Shown in pieces: positions 12,421-23,681 of a DNA stretch of 64,000 nucleotides; position 1 is the first letter of the stretch; each line of letters opens with the position of its first letter. The stretch is taken from the NCBI GenBank assembly GCA_022579005.1, contig MU401484.1:95942-159941 (forward strand), in the 5' to 3' direction. The notes beneath the pieces were generated by a model that was not told the DNA's origin, did no database searches, and saw only the letters and a list, made by a program, of their open reading frames with translations. The position numbers and the translations under genes are program-made. The stretch comes from Poronia punctata (Eukaryota > Ascomycota > Sordariomycetes > Xylariales > Xylariaceae).

Positions 12421-12857
12421 TAAATTAAAAAAAAATAGAAGATTTGTTTAAAATTAAAACTATTTTAAACTACTATTTAAACTGCTTTAAAACAAGATTT
12501 TAATATTTAATAAAATAAAAAAGATATAGCTATAAAAATAACTAGTAGCGTTTAAAGTAGCAACTATATAACGTAACAACGCTTATTAAAAAATACTAAG
12601 TTTAAAAAAAAAGAAAACTAGAAATAAAAAAAAAATTACTAATTAGCTTAACTATATTTAGCGTAAATAACTTTAAAAGGTAAAAAGAACAAAAAAAGTG
12701 CAAAAATAAAAAAATTAGCTTTTGTTTATATTTATTAAAGTTAACGCTAATTTTTTAAGTAGCTAGCACTTAATATAACGTATTATAAAGGGACTTAAAA
12801 AATAAGGTCTTATAGCCTATAGATTAAATAGCTAGATTAGATAAGGACTAGCGCACT

Positions 12858-12896
12858 AAGGTTAATTAGTTAGTAATAACTAATTAACTTAACCTT
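12858..12896. repeat. Imperfect inverted repeat in the right end of element B
   Basis: A 15-base left arm (12858-12872) and a 20-base right arm (12877-12896) pair completely except for a 5-base bulge, with a 4-base loop. It lies in the less mutated block that may be the terminal repeat of element B. Confidence 0.6.
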
Positions 12897-12975
12897 GCTA
12901 GATTCTTTCTTTACTAGATCATTAATTTACAAAATTTACTACACTACCCTATAGTTCCCTTTACTATAAAGCTTT

Positions 12976-15345
12976 TATAAAAACTATAATAAATTACTAA
13001 AAACTATAAAGTATATTATTTAATATAAAAGTTATAAAGTTATTAATATATACTAATAATATTGTTATAGTTTTTAATAACTAAGTAAAAATAAATATAT
13101 TATAAAAAATTTTAAATAACTATAATATAGTAAGTAAATTAAAAATTAACTAAAAAAAGTTTTTTTTAATAAAAGTAAAAAATATTATAAACGTTTTTAT
13201 TAACTAAGTATAAATGCTAACTAAAAATAATTTTTATAAGCACTTAAAAATACTAATAAGTAATAAAAAAAATTAATACTATATAATAATATAATTTTTA
13301 AAAAAAATAATTAAAAAGTATAAAAAAACTAAAAACTTATAGCTTTAATACTACTTATTAATAAAAAGTAAAATTTTTATTATTAACTTTTTAATTATAT
13401 TATAAATATAGTACTAAGTAAAGTTTATTAATATAAGCTTTATAAAAGTTAAAATTAAAAAAATATATTAGTAAATAATATAAAAAAAAAAGCTATATTA
13501 ATAAAAAATAGCAAAATTTTAAGTATATAAGCTATATATAAATAAAAAAGTAAGTGCTTAAAACTTATAATATATTATTATAACTTTTATATTTAATATA
13601 ATAAGCAAAGTAATTATTTACTTTAACTTATTATAAGTATAGCTAAATAAATAGCTTATTATTAAAAAAGCAAATACTATTATTTTTATTTTTTACTTTA
13701 TAATATAATACTTATAAACATAATAAATAAATAGCACTTTTTTATAGCTATAAAATTATAAGTAGTTTTATAATAAATAAAAAAAGCTATAAAAAAGCAG
13801 TTTTATTTAATTAAAAAAACTTATTATATTAAATAAAATTATAAATACTTATATTTAGTACTACTTAAGCTTATTATATAAAATTAAAAAGAAGGCCTAA
13901 ATATAAAAATTAAAAATTTAAAAAAATTTATAAATAAAAAAAGTAAAGGTTTTAAAAAACATATAAAACTTAAAAATAAATATATTATTAGTTTTATAAT
14001 ATTAAAATGCTAAAAAATATAACTAAGCTAAGTTAACTATTTAAAAACTTTAAAACTTAGCTTTAAAAAAATAAAAAACTAAGCTAGCTAAAATATAATA
14101 ATAGTAATAATTTTTAAAACTATACTATTTACTTAATATAAGTAATAATTAAATATAAACTTATAGCTTTTTATAAGTATATAAATATTTGCTAAAAGCT
14201 AAAATAAAAAGCAAATTAAAAACTATAAGCAATATAATATATATAATAAATGTACTATATAATAAATTTAAAACTTATACTAAAAAATTAAAAATATAAA
14301 AAATAGTTTAAATTAAATAATATATTTTTAAAGCTAAAAACTTTTTATAAAAATTTTTATATAAAATTATTATTATTAAAATAAATATATTTTAAAAAAC
14401 TTTTAAAGCTTAATACTATTTAATAAATAATAATAATTATACTATAAAGTATATTTAAATAAACTATATAGTTATATAATTAGTTTAAAAAAAGTTTATA
14501 AAAATTTAAATATTTTTTAATAAAAAAGCATTAGTACTTTTAAAAATTAAAAATAAGCTAATTAAACTAATAGCAACGTTACTATATATAATTAGTATAA
14601 CTTTTAAAAAGTAGTTAGCTTACTATTAAATAGTAGTTTAAATATTATAGCTAATATACTTTAGCTACTTATTTTGAAAATTATACTTTTTTAAAAACTT
14701 TTAAAAAGTAATTAAATACTTTTATAATATAATTTAAATAAAAGTAATAATAAATAAAACTATTGCTTTAAATAAAAAATATTAAAATAAAAAAAAATAA
14801 AAAGGTTTTTTATTTAATATAAAAAATATTATTAAAAAACGTTAAAATAACTAAAAAGCTTTTATTTTTAAATTATAACTTAGCTTATAACTATTATTAT
14901 ATATAAACTTAAAACAAGGTTAAAGCTAATATTAATATTATTACTATTAATACTTTAAATTTAAACTTTAATAAAAAAAGTAAATAACTAAGCAATAATA
15001 ATTAACTATATTAATTAATAATATTTTATATAATACTAACTAATTATAATAATTTATAAAAAAAACATATAAACTATAGTTTTTTATAGCTTAAGTAACT
15101 AATAATTTGCTAAATAATAGCAAGTGCACTTTAAAGTTTAACTTTTTTTATTAAGCTTTATATATAAGCACTTTAAAAAAAAAGGCTACTTACTAGCTAA
15201 CTACTTAAATAAAGCTATAAATATATAGCAAAAGTAAAAATCTTAAAAAAAGCTAAGCAGCTTAAAAAAAGCTAAAAGAAAAAAAAAATACTAAGATGCT
15301 TAAGGTAGCTAAAAACTATAAAGCCTATATTACGTAAAAACAAAG
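12976..15345. other. AT-rich repeat-derived DNA, unclassified
   Basis: The composition is the same as in elements A and B, with TC and GA dinucleotides almost absent, so this is very probably mutated transposon sequence. Translation of parts of the plus strand gave nothing I could assign. It ends in lysine-codon-like runs at 15,240-15,300 and gives way to ordinary DNA at about 15,345. Confidence 0.6.
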
Positions 15346-16789
15346 GTGCAGGGTACAGAGGACAAAAGGGGTTAATTTAAACTAACAAAAATGTAGACCT
15401 AGATAAGCAGCTAAGGTAGTGGTGCAAACAAATAAAAGACTTTAAGCTCAAATGTATGTCCTTGGTTTGTTACACATTTTGGTGGTGCCGGGTGGCCAAG
15501 ATCAGTCAGTCATGTTATAGCCAGTCAATTCTACGTGTAGTAGGTAGCCGGTGCACGACAATATTTGTGCAAAAAGAACCACCTCTCTCAGTGCTTCTCT
15601 TCGATATATGGATTCAGCTGTGCGCACACTGACGATAACTTGCCTATCCTAGAGCCATATATGTACATAAGTACGGAATTCTAGAAACAGGAAGCTTTGA
15701 CGTTGAATTAGAGTTTGTTGGCAAAGAGCAGGGGATGCTGGTGCAACTGTCTCCATGGACGCCCACTACCTAGGGGCTGCGGCAGAGCCTTTTTTTTTAT
15801 ATATAAATAAGGCTTCCGTGTATAAGTCCCATATACCCACAGGATATGTAAATTCGTCCTTAGTATCTGCAAAGCCGACACGCCACTCGAAGTTACTACT
15901 CGTAAGGAAAATGCGGCGACGCGTTGCAATTGCTTGGTAGCTTACCATGCAGTCGGTTGGTATTTGGAAGTGACGCTGATACCTCATACCCTTGCTCTCG
16001 TGCCTGCACAAGCAAAAGTAAAACAGAGCGGTGCCCTCGTCATATCATATATGGGGTGCTCGAGTTCCTTCCGCACAATTCCTTTGCCCACTTGTCTCAA
16101 CTCTCTAACTATGAGAATCTCCAAAATCGCCGGCTATGGTCAACCGTGAGCACACTGGTTCCAAGGGAAGGCAATAGCCACCACAGGCTCTCAGCCCACA
16201 CATTTCACTACCGTTGCTCGATAGTCAATAGTATACAGATTTTGGTTGTTAGAAATTTGATTCCAACTGTTAATCGGCAGTAAACTAACCGTTGCTTCCA
16301 TACCTAGGTAGTTGAAAGTGATTTCGACGTTGGGAAAGTACGTGCTGTTGCTATAAACAGTTTACTAAACCTGGCAGATCGTGGGTCGTGGCTAAGTAGC
16401 CAGCTCTACACGCTAAGCCCCGACGGGACAGGCTCGTATATCGTGTTTTCAACGCCTCGGAAAGGCGCAAGTAAAAAACGTAAGGACTGGCATTTACGTG
16501 TAGAAACTGCTTACCAGAGGGCCTAACCTACGGGGCGACGGTCACGGAAAACCCCAGCGGCTAATAGTGGGGAGGTGGGGGCAAGGGGGCAATGGTTAGG
16601 TAGCTTTTCTCTTCTTTTCCACCCATTTGGTTACAACAACACGATCAGTAATAAATCTGCCTTTGAGTCTGTCTGTCTTGCATCACCCCACATTTTCCCA
16701 TCCATAAATAGGAAGCGCTCTAAATACCCTAAAGGCATTGAATCGGTTTTGGACCCTCAGTGCGTATCACTACCGAAGCACCGAACTCC
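15346..16789. other. Intergenic DNA between repeat block and AAR2
   Basis: Base composition is ordinary from about 15,345 on. Short overlapping open frames on both strands show no family resemblance and no splice-linked continuation. The last 100 bases before AAR2 contain a TATA-like CCATAAATAGG at about 16,700, a possible core promoter. Nothing else was recognised. Confidence 0.5.
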
Positions 16790-18067
16790 ATGGACGATGG
16801 CAAACCAGATCTGCGCCGCGGCGACATTTTTATACTGGACGGACTGCCGGGTAGCTTCACGGTAGGATGTGACCCGCTCTCCTTCAGCTCCTCCAGACCA
16901 TTCTTGGGCTTCCGGGATATCACGCCGGGCGCCCATTTGATATGGGTTGCGCCCCAAGAATGTACGTCTTCGAGAACCGGTTGCTGGTTCTACACGGAGG
17001 AAAAGTCGGATGACGAACCGGGTCGGGTGCGTGTAAAGCAATGGGACAAGTTTAACGAAGTCCTTGGTGAACCTGCTAGTCAGGATGAAGATGAAGATGA
17101 AGATGAAGAGCGGTTCGAGGAAGAAAAGCTCGAGCGGATGTTCGAGAAGCTCGTGCCTTATGGGCCACGCCGGTTTGGCCGAGAAGAAGATCAAATAATA
17201 GCAACGGCAGAAGCCAAGAAATCGATGACAAACACCGCTGTCCAGGGTTCACAATTGATTGAGAAGTATAATATGTGGTACCAACTTACCTCTGAGATAC
17301 GTCCGTCGGTATTGAAGAAGATCATGGGCCAGTCGCGGGGTACATATCTAGTAACAACCATGGACAGCGTCGCGGGCCAGTCGGATTTGTCGGGGGAGTC
17401 CCGATTATATTCCTCCGGAACGTCCCACTTGCGATTTACATTCCCCATGGACGTCCGGCTCATCAGTCCCGAGGCCACGGGGGCAGAGCGGACTCGACAG
17501 GCCTTGGACCCGACCGCTTGGGTGATTAGCAAACTCGAGAACCCCGATGATAATGACTTGGTGGGCGAGTTCCAATTCGCCTTCATCACAGGCATGCATC
17601 TCGGCAATCAGCCTTGTCTCGAACAATGGTTTTTCTTGCTCACACAGCTGATCCTCCGCTGTTACGACTTGCCACTGCACAGGCCGCGACTAGCCCGCAG
17701 TCTTATACAGACCTTCCATGCCCAGCTGCTATACAACGACGCCTATCTCGAAGGAGACGTGTTTGATCTGCTAAGCGGGTCTTCTGAACGTAGTCTCCGC
17801 ATAGCACTCACCAAGTACAAAGCCCGTCTTGACGAGAAGTTTGGCGATCTTACTACAGATGATCAAAGCACCGTCAGCCTGGCCTTTTCTTCGCTTGAAT
17901 CCTATGTTCAGACGAAGCGTGGATGGGATATCCAGGGCAATTATGTAAAAACTGGGAATATGACGCTGGAAGACGGGGAAGTTGTCCAGTTGGACCTTCC
18001 GGATTTCGAGGACGACGACGAAACGGGCGAGTATGCGCCTGTTGTTTTGACGCTGGATACGCCGTGA
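16790..18067 (+). CDS. aar2: AAR2 splicing factor (U5 snRNP assembly)
   Basis: Single-exon gene for a 425-residue AAR2 family protein. In yeast, Aar2 binds Prp8 in the cytoplasm and is replaced by Brr2 in the nucleus as the U5 snRNP matures. The N-terminal part shows the family pattern RGDIFILDGLPGSFTVGCD (near residues 10-28) and FRDITPGAHLIWVA. An acidic, Glu/Asp-rich insertion lies around residues 80-105. The C-terminal half is helical, with GEFQFAFITG and a WFFLLTQLILRCYD segment. The start was placed at the ATG at 16790; the frame is open slightly further upstream but only from a GTG. No intron is needed. The length fits fungal AAR2 proteins. It is the first gene after the repeat block and looks intact. 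Confidence 0.92.
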   Translation: MDDGKPDLRRGDIFILDGLPGSFTVGCDPLSFSSSRPFLGFRDITPGAHLIWVAPQECTSSRTGCWFYTEEKSDDEPGRVRVKQWDKFNEVLGEPASQDEDEDEDEERFEEEKLERMFEKLVPYGPRRFGREEDQIIATAEAKKSMTNTAVQGSQLIEKYNMWYQLTSEIRPSVLKKIMGQSRGTYLVTTMDSVAGQSDLSGESRLYSSGTSHLRFTFPMDVRLISPEATGAERTRQALDPTAWVISKLENPDDNDLVGEFQFAFITGMHLGNQPCLEQWFFLLTQLILRCYDLPLHRPRLARSLIQTFHAQLLYNDAYLEGDVFDLLSGSSERSLRIALTKYKARLDEKFGDLTTDDQSTVSLAFSSLESYVQTKRGWDIQGNYVKTGNMTLEDGEVVQLDLPDFEDDDETGEYAPVVLTLDTP

Positions 18068-19498
18068 TTTTTGATAGGGTTGGGGAGTTATTGCGTCTAT
18101 TTATATCGTTGCCAGATTCTAGGTTACCTAGGCTCGAGCATAGGCCTTGATATTCCAGTTTGTGTCAGATCTGCTTCTTACCAACCGAATATTCTGCAGA
18201 GGTATGCTTCCCCCTGAAAATCCGCTGCAATGGTATCCATGGACGGAACAATGTACCTATCTTTTCATGACTACCTCGAGACACTATTGCCCGTAACGAT
18301 TTTAATAATGGTGGGGAAATGCGAGTAAAAAAGCTAAAGGCCTCCCTTTTTTACATTGCTTGCTCGTTAAGTCTTACTCGTAGTCTATGTAGGTTTTGGT
18401 CCATCTGCACTTGGAAACAGATCATTACGCTACGTCTCTAGACTGGCGGTTGAAGGAGAGAAGCCGGATTAAAAAACAAACCCTCCGGAAACTAGATTCA
18501 AATATGTACCCCCCTAGTAGGAGGTAGGTAAGAAATTACGACCTACGGGTAACAAACTGTCTGGCCTACTATATTTTATTTGATGGCAAAGAAAAAACAG
18601 AAGTTTCATGTTCGTTTGGTTTATTCAGGCACGTACTCACCCACTAGCTGGAGTGAGTACATGTATAGCCGGCCTTAGATAGGTAGGTAGTATGTAGATA
18701 GTGAGGCGAGTAGAAGAAGAAGTAGGTATATGGGACGAGGGTCACGATAGCTTACATAGTCTTCGGATAATTATATTATTACAAATACCTACTCGTAGAC
18801 TACCTACCTCATACCCAGTCTCTGTTCGCAAGCCTGCAAGTTTAGGTGTATTAGTTAGACTCTGCATATACAAACCTAGGAAAGGCAGTCCTTCAAATTG
18901 GCATGTCTAGTACGATCGGTCTCTCCTATATAGTGGTCCGGTTAGTAGACTCTACGCCTCTGGCGTCTCGTCCAAGTAAATGTTATCATCGGCTAGAGTC
19001 CAACATTGACAAGCCATTGCAGCATATTCACTTTAGACGACGCGGTAGATCCAGAGCTTTTCGCTTCCCAAATCCTTGCATGAGTTCGTGGTTTTTTTTT
19101 TGTTCAGAATTTGTGTCGTATCATTCGCCTAATCCCTTTACACCAGACAGTTATATCCCCTGCCATGTAAATGCAATGATCATAGGAAAGGCGGTTAGTT
19201 CGTTTGGGATCAATAGCCTTGCCGGGTTTTTCCTTTTATAACTCCCAAGTCCGGACCATCGCCAGCCGCCCCGAGGTTCATGGAAAGAACCAAGGAATAA
19301 GGCAAGAAAGCCCAAACCAGTCCCCCGCACGGATTGATTGATATAAGTGTGACCCCGAATCGCTCGCATGCTGTGCTTTCCCATCCGTACAAAAGGGAAA
19401 CTGGCCTGCAACTTCCTCCCATCTCTTTCCCCACCGCCAGAAAAAAACAGACCGCAAAAGTAGAAAAACGACGCCGCTTCGATCGACGCTTTTCTGCT
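18068..19498. other. Intergenic DNA, AAR2 3' end to RPS16 3' end
   Basis: The two flanking genes converge here. Two copies of the recurrent octamer (18,375 and 18,790) and several GTAGGTAG-like runs are present. No gene, tRNA or convincing spliced frame was seen. Confidence 0.5.
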
Positions 19499-20316
19499 TT
19501 AACGGTAAGACTTCTGGTACCGGGCACGGGCACCCGGACCACCGAACTTCTTGGGTTCACATCGTCGGTTATCGGCGACTAGGAGGGTACGGTCGTACTG
19601 GACGAGGGCCTGCTTCAGCAGGTTCTTGCTGTGCTCGTCGACGTATTTCTGGTAGTAGGCGATGAGGGCCTAGTTTTCACGTTTGTCTTAGTCTCTATAT
19701 TTCTCGCTTCTTCACGACAGAGCGTCATGGCGCGCATCGTCCGGGCTTTTGTCGGAATTTACCTTGCTGATGGCCTGTCGGATGGCGTAGACCTGGCTGG
19801 TCTGACCACCACCGCTCACGCGAACGCGGATGTCGACATCGGCGAACTTGTCGAGGCCGATGATTAGGAGGGGCTCGTAGACCTTGAATCTGAGGACGGC
19901 AGGTTCAACGAGGCTCAGGGGCTTTCCTACAGTCGGATACGAAATTAGATCCCATGTGTGGCGCAGTGATACGAGCGAGGTCTGAATGTACCGTTGACCT
20001 TGATGAGGCCGGAGCCAGCCTTGCAGGCCTATTTTCCATTTGTCAGTCCACGTGAACGGGAAAATCTTCTAAGGCTGTATCTCGTACCGCTACTGCTGTC
20101 GCAGACTTCTTCTTCTATATCGCAAAAGTATCGTCAGCATTTCGGTCGTAAAATTCGGTTTTTTTTTTGTTTGGGGTGAACGGAGGGGGAAGTCGTACGC
20201 CGAAGCACTCTACAGAGCCGCATTGGTTAGCCAAGAAATTCCACAGTCTAAATATTTGGACATTATTGATATTTTGGATTCGAGTATCACGTACGAACTG
20301 ATTGCACCGAAGCCAT
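19499..20316 (-). CDS. rps16: 40S ribosomal protein uS9 (RPS16), six exons
   Basis: Cytosolic small-subunit protein uS9, whose C-terminal tail reaches the decoding P site. Exons (minus strand, 5' to 3') are 20316-20295, 20209-20199, 20114-20088, 20028-19992, 19926-19763 and 19669-19499. They join to 432 nt, 143 residues, the same size as yeast Rps16. The protein runs from MASVQSVQCFGKKK through the conserved [19 protein letters not shown] and [15 protein letters not shown] to the invariant C-terminal [17 protein letters not shown]. All introns are GT...AG (85, 84, 59, 65 and 93 nt). The second exon is only 11 nt, yet it is required: it supplies QCFG and keeps the frame. Intron density at the 5' end is typical of fungal ribosomal protein genes. 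It shares a divergent upstream region with SNF8. Confidence 0.93.
20199..20209 (-). other. 11-nt microexon of RPS16
   Basis: The exon AGTGCTTCGGC is flanked by an AG acceptor (CTGTAG) and a GT donor (GTACGA). Exon 1 (22 nt) plus this exon make 11 codons, and the next exon starts in phase 0 with KKKSATAVA. Skipping it shifts the frame. Confidence 0.85.
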
Positions 20317-20982
20317 GTTGGCGGTATCTGAGGTTGTGGTGAATGTGCGGGCTGAGAGCGGAACAGGACTTGTCGAATGTGGAAACGCAGCAGCGAACTT
20401 CACTTCAAGAATTTTCGAGGTCGTGGTAGTGGAGTTGCGAATTGTGCGTTTTTGGTGGGCGCAGGTTTTCCTTGGCTCTGGGGCCCTCGGCAGTCTGTGG
20501 CTGGACCAAGAATGTGGCTGGGGATCTATCTAGGTGACAGGGATGACTGATATCGATGGGTTTTATGGGCCTACCGAAGAAATGCCGGACTATGTAAGAG
20601 GGGTGGAGTTCCAGAGAGACGTCAGACTCAGGCAAATGAGCAAGCCTGCATTGAGCTCGATTTGAAGGAGGGGCAGAGAGCCTCACTGCAGTCTGCACTC
20701 ACTCACTCATCTACCACTACCATTCTTACGTGTACTTACCAAACAAAGGGAAGTCAACGCTTGAGAGTGAGATGTAGTCGATATCTTACGTAAAATTCTT
20801 ACTAATAAACCTTATACTCATAATATCCCATCAACATTTACGTGTATATTTCATCTAGAGACTTGTATACCTGTCAGGACTCAGGATTCATGAGAAAGTT
20901 GTAGTCTGATTTGAAAAGTCATTACGAAGGCCGCCTTTACCAGCCAGTGGGAACAATTTGACTATCCCATCTACACATAAGA
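20317..20982. promoter_or_regulatory. Divergent promoter region, RPS16 / SNF8
   Basis: This is the 666-bp gap between two head-to-head start codons, so it should contain both promoters. No open frame here has family resemblance. I could not identify a specific factor site with confidence. Confidence 0.5.
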
Positions 20983-21893
20983 ATGTCACGCAAAGGCGTC
21001 GGCCTCGCGGCCTTTGACCGCTCACGCCTGACATCAGCACATTTCGCGTCCCACGGTACCTCGCTCCGCAACACCAACGCCCAGGCTCTCGAGACGCAGC
21101 TAGCCGTATTCCGGTCGCTCTTGCAGCAATTCGCACAGACACATGCCAAGGACATCCGGTCCAACCCGTCATTCCGCGCTCAGTTTGCGCGCATGTGCGC
21201 GGCCATCGGCGTGGATCCGCTTGCCTCTTCTAGTAGCAGCAGTGGCAGTGGCAGTGGTGGGGGTGGAAGTATATGGGCGCAGCTCCTAGGACGCAGCGTC
21301 AATGATTTCTACTTCGAGCTTGCTGTGCGTGTGGTCGAGGTCTGTGGAGCTACGCGCGGCGAGAACGGCGGGCTTATCGGTGTGAGAGAGTTGAGGGATC
21401 GGCTTATGAAGGGGCGGATGGAGGGCGCTCCGGAGATTACAGAGTATGTCTTAACAACCCAACCCTTTGCAACTCCTCCCTCTCTCCCCATGCGCCCCGT
21501 CTGGCAAATTAGTGTGTGTATGTACTTACTGATCTCGTTTTTGTCAGAGACGATGTTCTCAGGGCGGTAGCGACGTTAAAACCTCTCGGCTCCAGCTACT
21601 CGGTCATAAAAGTTGGCAATAAGCCGTACATAAGATCGGTACCGAAGGAGCTCAACACGGACCAAAGCTCTGTTTTGGAGGCGGCACAGGTCCTGGGCTA
21701 TGTCAGCGTCTCCATGCTGATGATTAATCTACGTTGGGCGAGGGCACGCGCCCAGACGGCTGTCGAAGACCTGCTGGGGGAAGGCATGCTGTGGGTCGAC
21801 AAACAAGCGTCCGAATGGGAATACTGGAGCCCCGGGTTTATCATAATAGATTCTTCCGACGAGGCCGGGACAGGCACCGGAGCTGGTGGATGA
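20983..21893 (+). CDS. snf8: ESCRT-II subunit SNF8 (Vps22)
   Basis: Component of the ESCRT-II complex that sorts ubiquitinated cargo into multivesicular endosomes with Vps25 and Vps36. Two exons, 20983-21443 and 21548-21893, split by a 104-nt intron (GTATGT...GTCAG) inside a Glu codon, give 268 residues, close to the family length. The N-terminus MSRKGVGLAAFDR is the typical EAP30 start. FRSLLQQFAQTHAKDIRSNPSFRAQFARMC and VRVVEVC belong to the first helical and winged-helix part. After the intron comes a second winged helix (RAVATLKPLGSSYSVIKVG, then YVSVSMLMINLRWARARA). A Ser/Gly-rich insertion around residues 83-96 is low-complexity and probably a loop. The C-terminal Gly/Thr-rich tail is not conserved. 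Confidence 0.92.
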
Positions 21894-22553
21894 AACCAAA
21901 GGTCTCGATATTAAACATCTATACGAAACTTCAACCGTATATTTCTCAAACTATTACCGGTCCGACGCCGTAAGTTCAAGCATATGATATTCATATTCAG
22001 TACAGTAACGCCTAGGATGCTAACGCAGTCTCTTACTTCTAGGATGGAAAATTACCATGTCTTTAGCCAACTAGTCCTCTCGTCGAGTACGGTAGTTAGA
22101 TCATATGCAGAGCGCGAGCTATACTTCTGTCTACATTCATTTCATCACTAGACGAGAAGCAAGAGGTTAAGTGCAAGGTAGTATCAGGATGGACGGATAT
22201 TATGTCCGGGCGGGGTAAACGCCGCCGTACCAAAGGCAGTTGCCAAACTTTTACAAGTACATGTATCGATTACATACCTACCTTTTATACATATAGCTGC
22301 GAGTGGGAACCGCTGAAAAAGGGTATATTTATAACAACCAAGGCGTAATGGGGAAAAAAGGTTTGGTGGGCAAGTATATGATATATATATATATATGCCT
22401 GTATATAAACAACTTCGCTACGCTATCAATTAAATGTTTGAAACATTTGCAGACAAGAACCAAGCAACGGCAAGAAAGTCCCAATTAACGTCTTTGCTTG
22501 CTTGCCTCGCTTTTGCTCCCCTCCCTCCCCTTTCTTTCTTTCTCTCTCTCTCT
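21894..22553. other. Intergenic DNA between convergent SNF8 and AA9 gene
   Basis: This holds the 3' ends of both genes. A TA microsatellite lies at about 22,380-22,395, and a long CT-rich run (22,510-22,557) directly adjoins the AA9 stop codon. Nothing else was recognised. Confidence 0.5.
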
Positions 22554-23681
22554 CTAGCAAGAAAAGACAGAAGGACCAGCAGGCTTGTACTGCGCTCCGC
22601 CATTGTTGTAGATGTTGATGAGGATACCGGGGTCCTGGGCACTGTAGGCGCCGGGGAAGGAGACGAGGTCGGAGGGGGTCTTGGACCCAGAGCCGCCCGA
22701 GACCTTGATCTGGGCGCAAGAGATGTAGAACTGGGCGCCTCCTACCGTGCTCGCGCTGTGTAGGGCCACGTGCTCGACGCGGAAGAGGTATTCGCCGTCG
22801 GCCAGACACTGCGGGATCGTGAAGCTAACCGAGGCCTTTCCTGTTATTTGGGAAAGGGGGGGGGTCCGTTAGTTATTTTCGAGAATTGCAAAAAAAAAAT
22901 AAAAAAAAACTAAATAACTAACCGTCAGAAGGCCAAGTATACTGCCCGTTGCTAGCACTAGGCATATCCTGGTAGACCTTGAACCAGTTGGCTCCGCTGC
23001 CGTCCCAAGAGGCGGCAGTCGAGCCCGAGGGGACCTTGGCCATGTAGGCCGACAGGGCACCCGGGTGGTAGATGTTAGGCGCAATATCCCAGGTGATGGT
23101 GCCGCCGGCGCTGAAGGCCGTGGTGTCGGGGGCGCCACCCGATAGCTGGAAGCATCGGATCGCCTCGCTCGACACGTCAGTCACGGGGCCGTTGTTCTGC
23201 CAGTTCTGCGTCTTGCGCACGGACGACCATTCAGACGTTCCCGAGAGCTTGGGGAAGGTGTCTGTAGTGAGGGGGTATTGTTAGTTTATTATGTTTTACG
23301 GCTCTGTCTGTCTGTGTCTGAAGTCTGGGTCTATGTGTTGAGGTTCAATGGCAAGGATAGATAGATAGCCCGCTCTAACGTGATGTAGAGACAAGACAAA
23401 ACAACTGCGCATGGATGAAACAGGGGGTAAGGTAAGGAAAGATCATTAGAGTAGGTAGTCTAGATGGTTGTTCATGTGGGATGGATAACAAAAGGTTCGA
23501 GGCTTTCTTTCTTTCTTTCTTTTTCTGATGTGGTGAACAAGACGATGATCACCAAGGCAGATAAGAAAAATCAAAAATCAACCCAACAAAGGAACAAAAG
23601 AAAGAAACAACAACTGAAATCATACGTACAGTGAGCCTGGGCGGCGCCCGCCAGGAGAGCAGCAGCTACGATGGCCTTCAT
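22554..23681 (-). CDS. AA9 lytic polysaccharide monooxygenase (secreted)
   Basis: Copper enzyme (formerly GH61) that oxidatively cleaves cellulose or related beta-glucans outside the cell. Exons are 23681-23630, 23261-22923 and 22840-22554; introns of 368 and 82 nt; 225 residues. Residues 1-16 (MKAIVAAALLAGAAQA) are a signal peptide. Cleavage would leave His17 as the N-terminus, which together with His83 (in IYHPG) forms the copper histidine brace. The C-terminal core has His158, Gln167 and Tyr169 in ALHSASTVGGAQFY with the family spacing; Tyr169 is the axial ligand. Cys residues for disulfides are present. There is no CBM1 and no long tail, so it is a single-domain enzyme. The first intron, directly after the His codon, is unusually long. 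Confidence 0.93.

Larger units (their letters stand above)
9155..12975 (+). mobile_element. Element B: mutated Ty3/gypsy element, host of the nested insertion
   Basis: A second, distinct gypsy family lies on the plus strand directly after element A. It shows RT, RNase H and integrase remnants from about 9.7 to 12.4 kb. No LTR pair could be found for it: its left part should lie left of the window, beyond the insertion point. The block from about 12,780 to 12,975 is less AT-rich, contains TC and GA dinucleotides again and a hairpin. It may be the 3' LTR, by analogy with the less mutated right LTR of A. The right boundary is therefore a guess. Confidence 0.7.

Noticed and set aside
81..15345. 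Calling the block ordinary CpA-type RIP
   Set aside because: Only 6 of 25 LTR differences have A after the C, and ACA/GCA words remain common; the 5' base explains the changes better.
1..15345. Possible centromere
   Set aside because: The AT-richness is explained by decayed gypsy elements, and nothing in the sequence marks centromere function; a pericentromeric position remains possible.
16760..16789. Ten extra codons at the AAR2 N-terminus
   Set aside because: This extension would start at GTG; the first ATG in frame is at 16790 and fits the family start.
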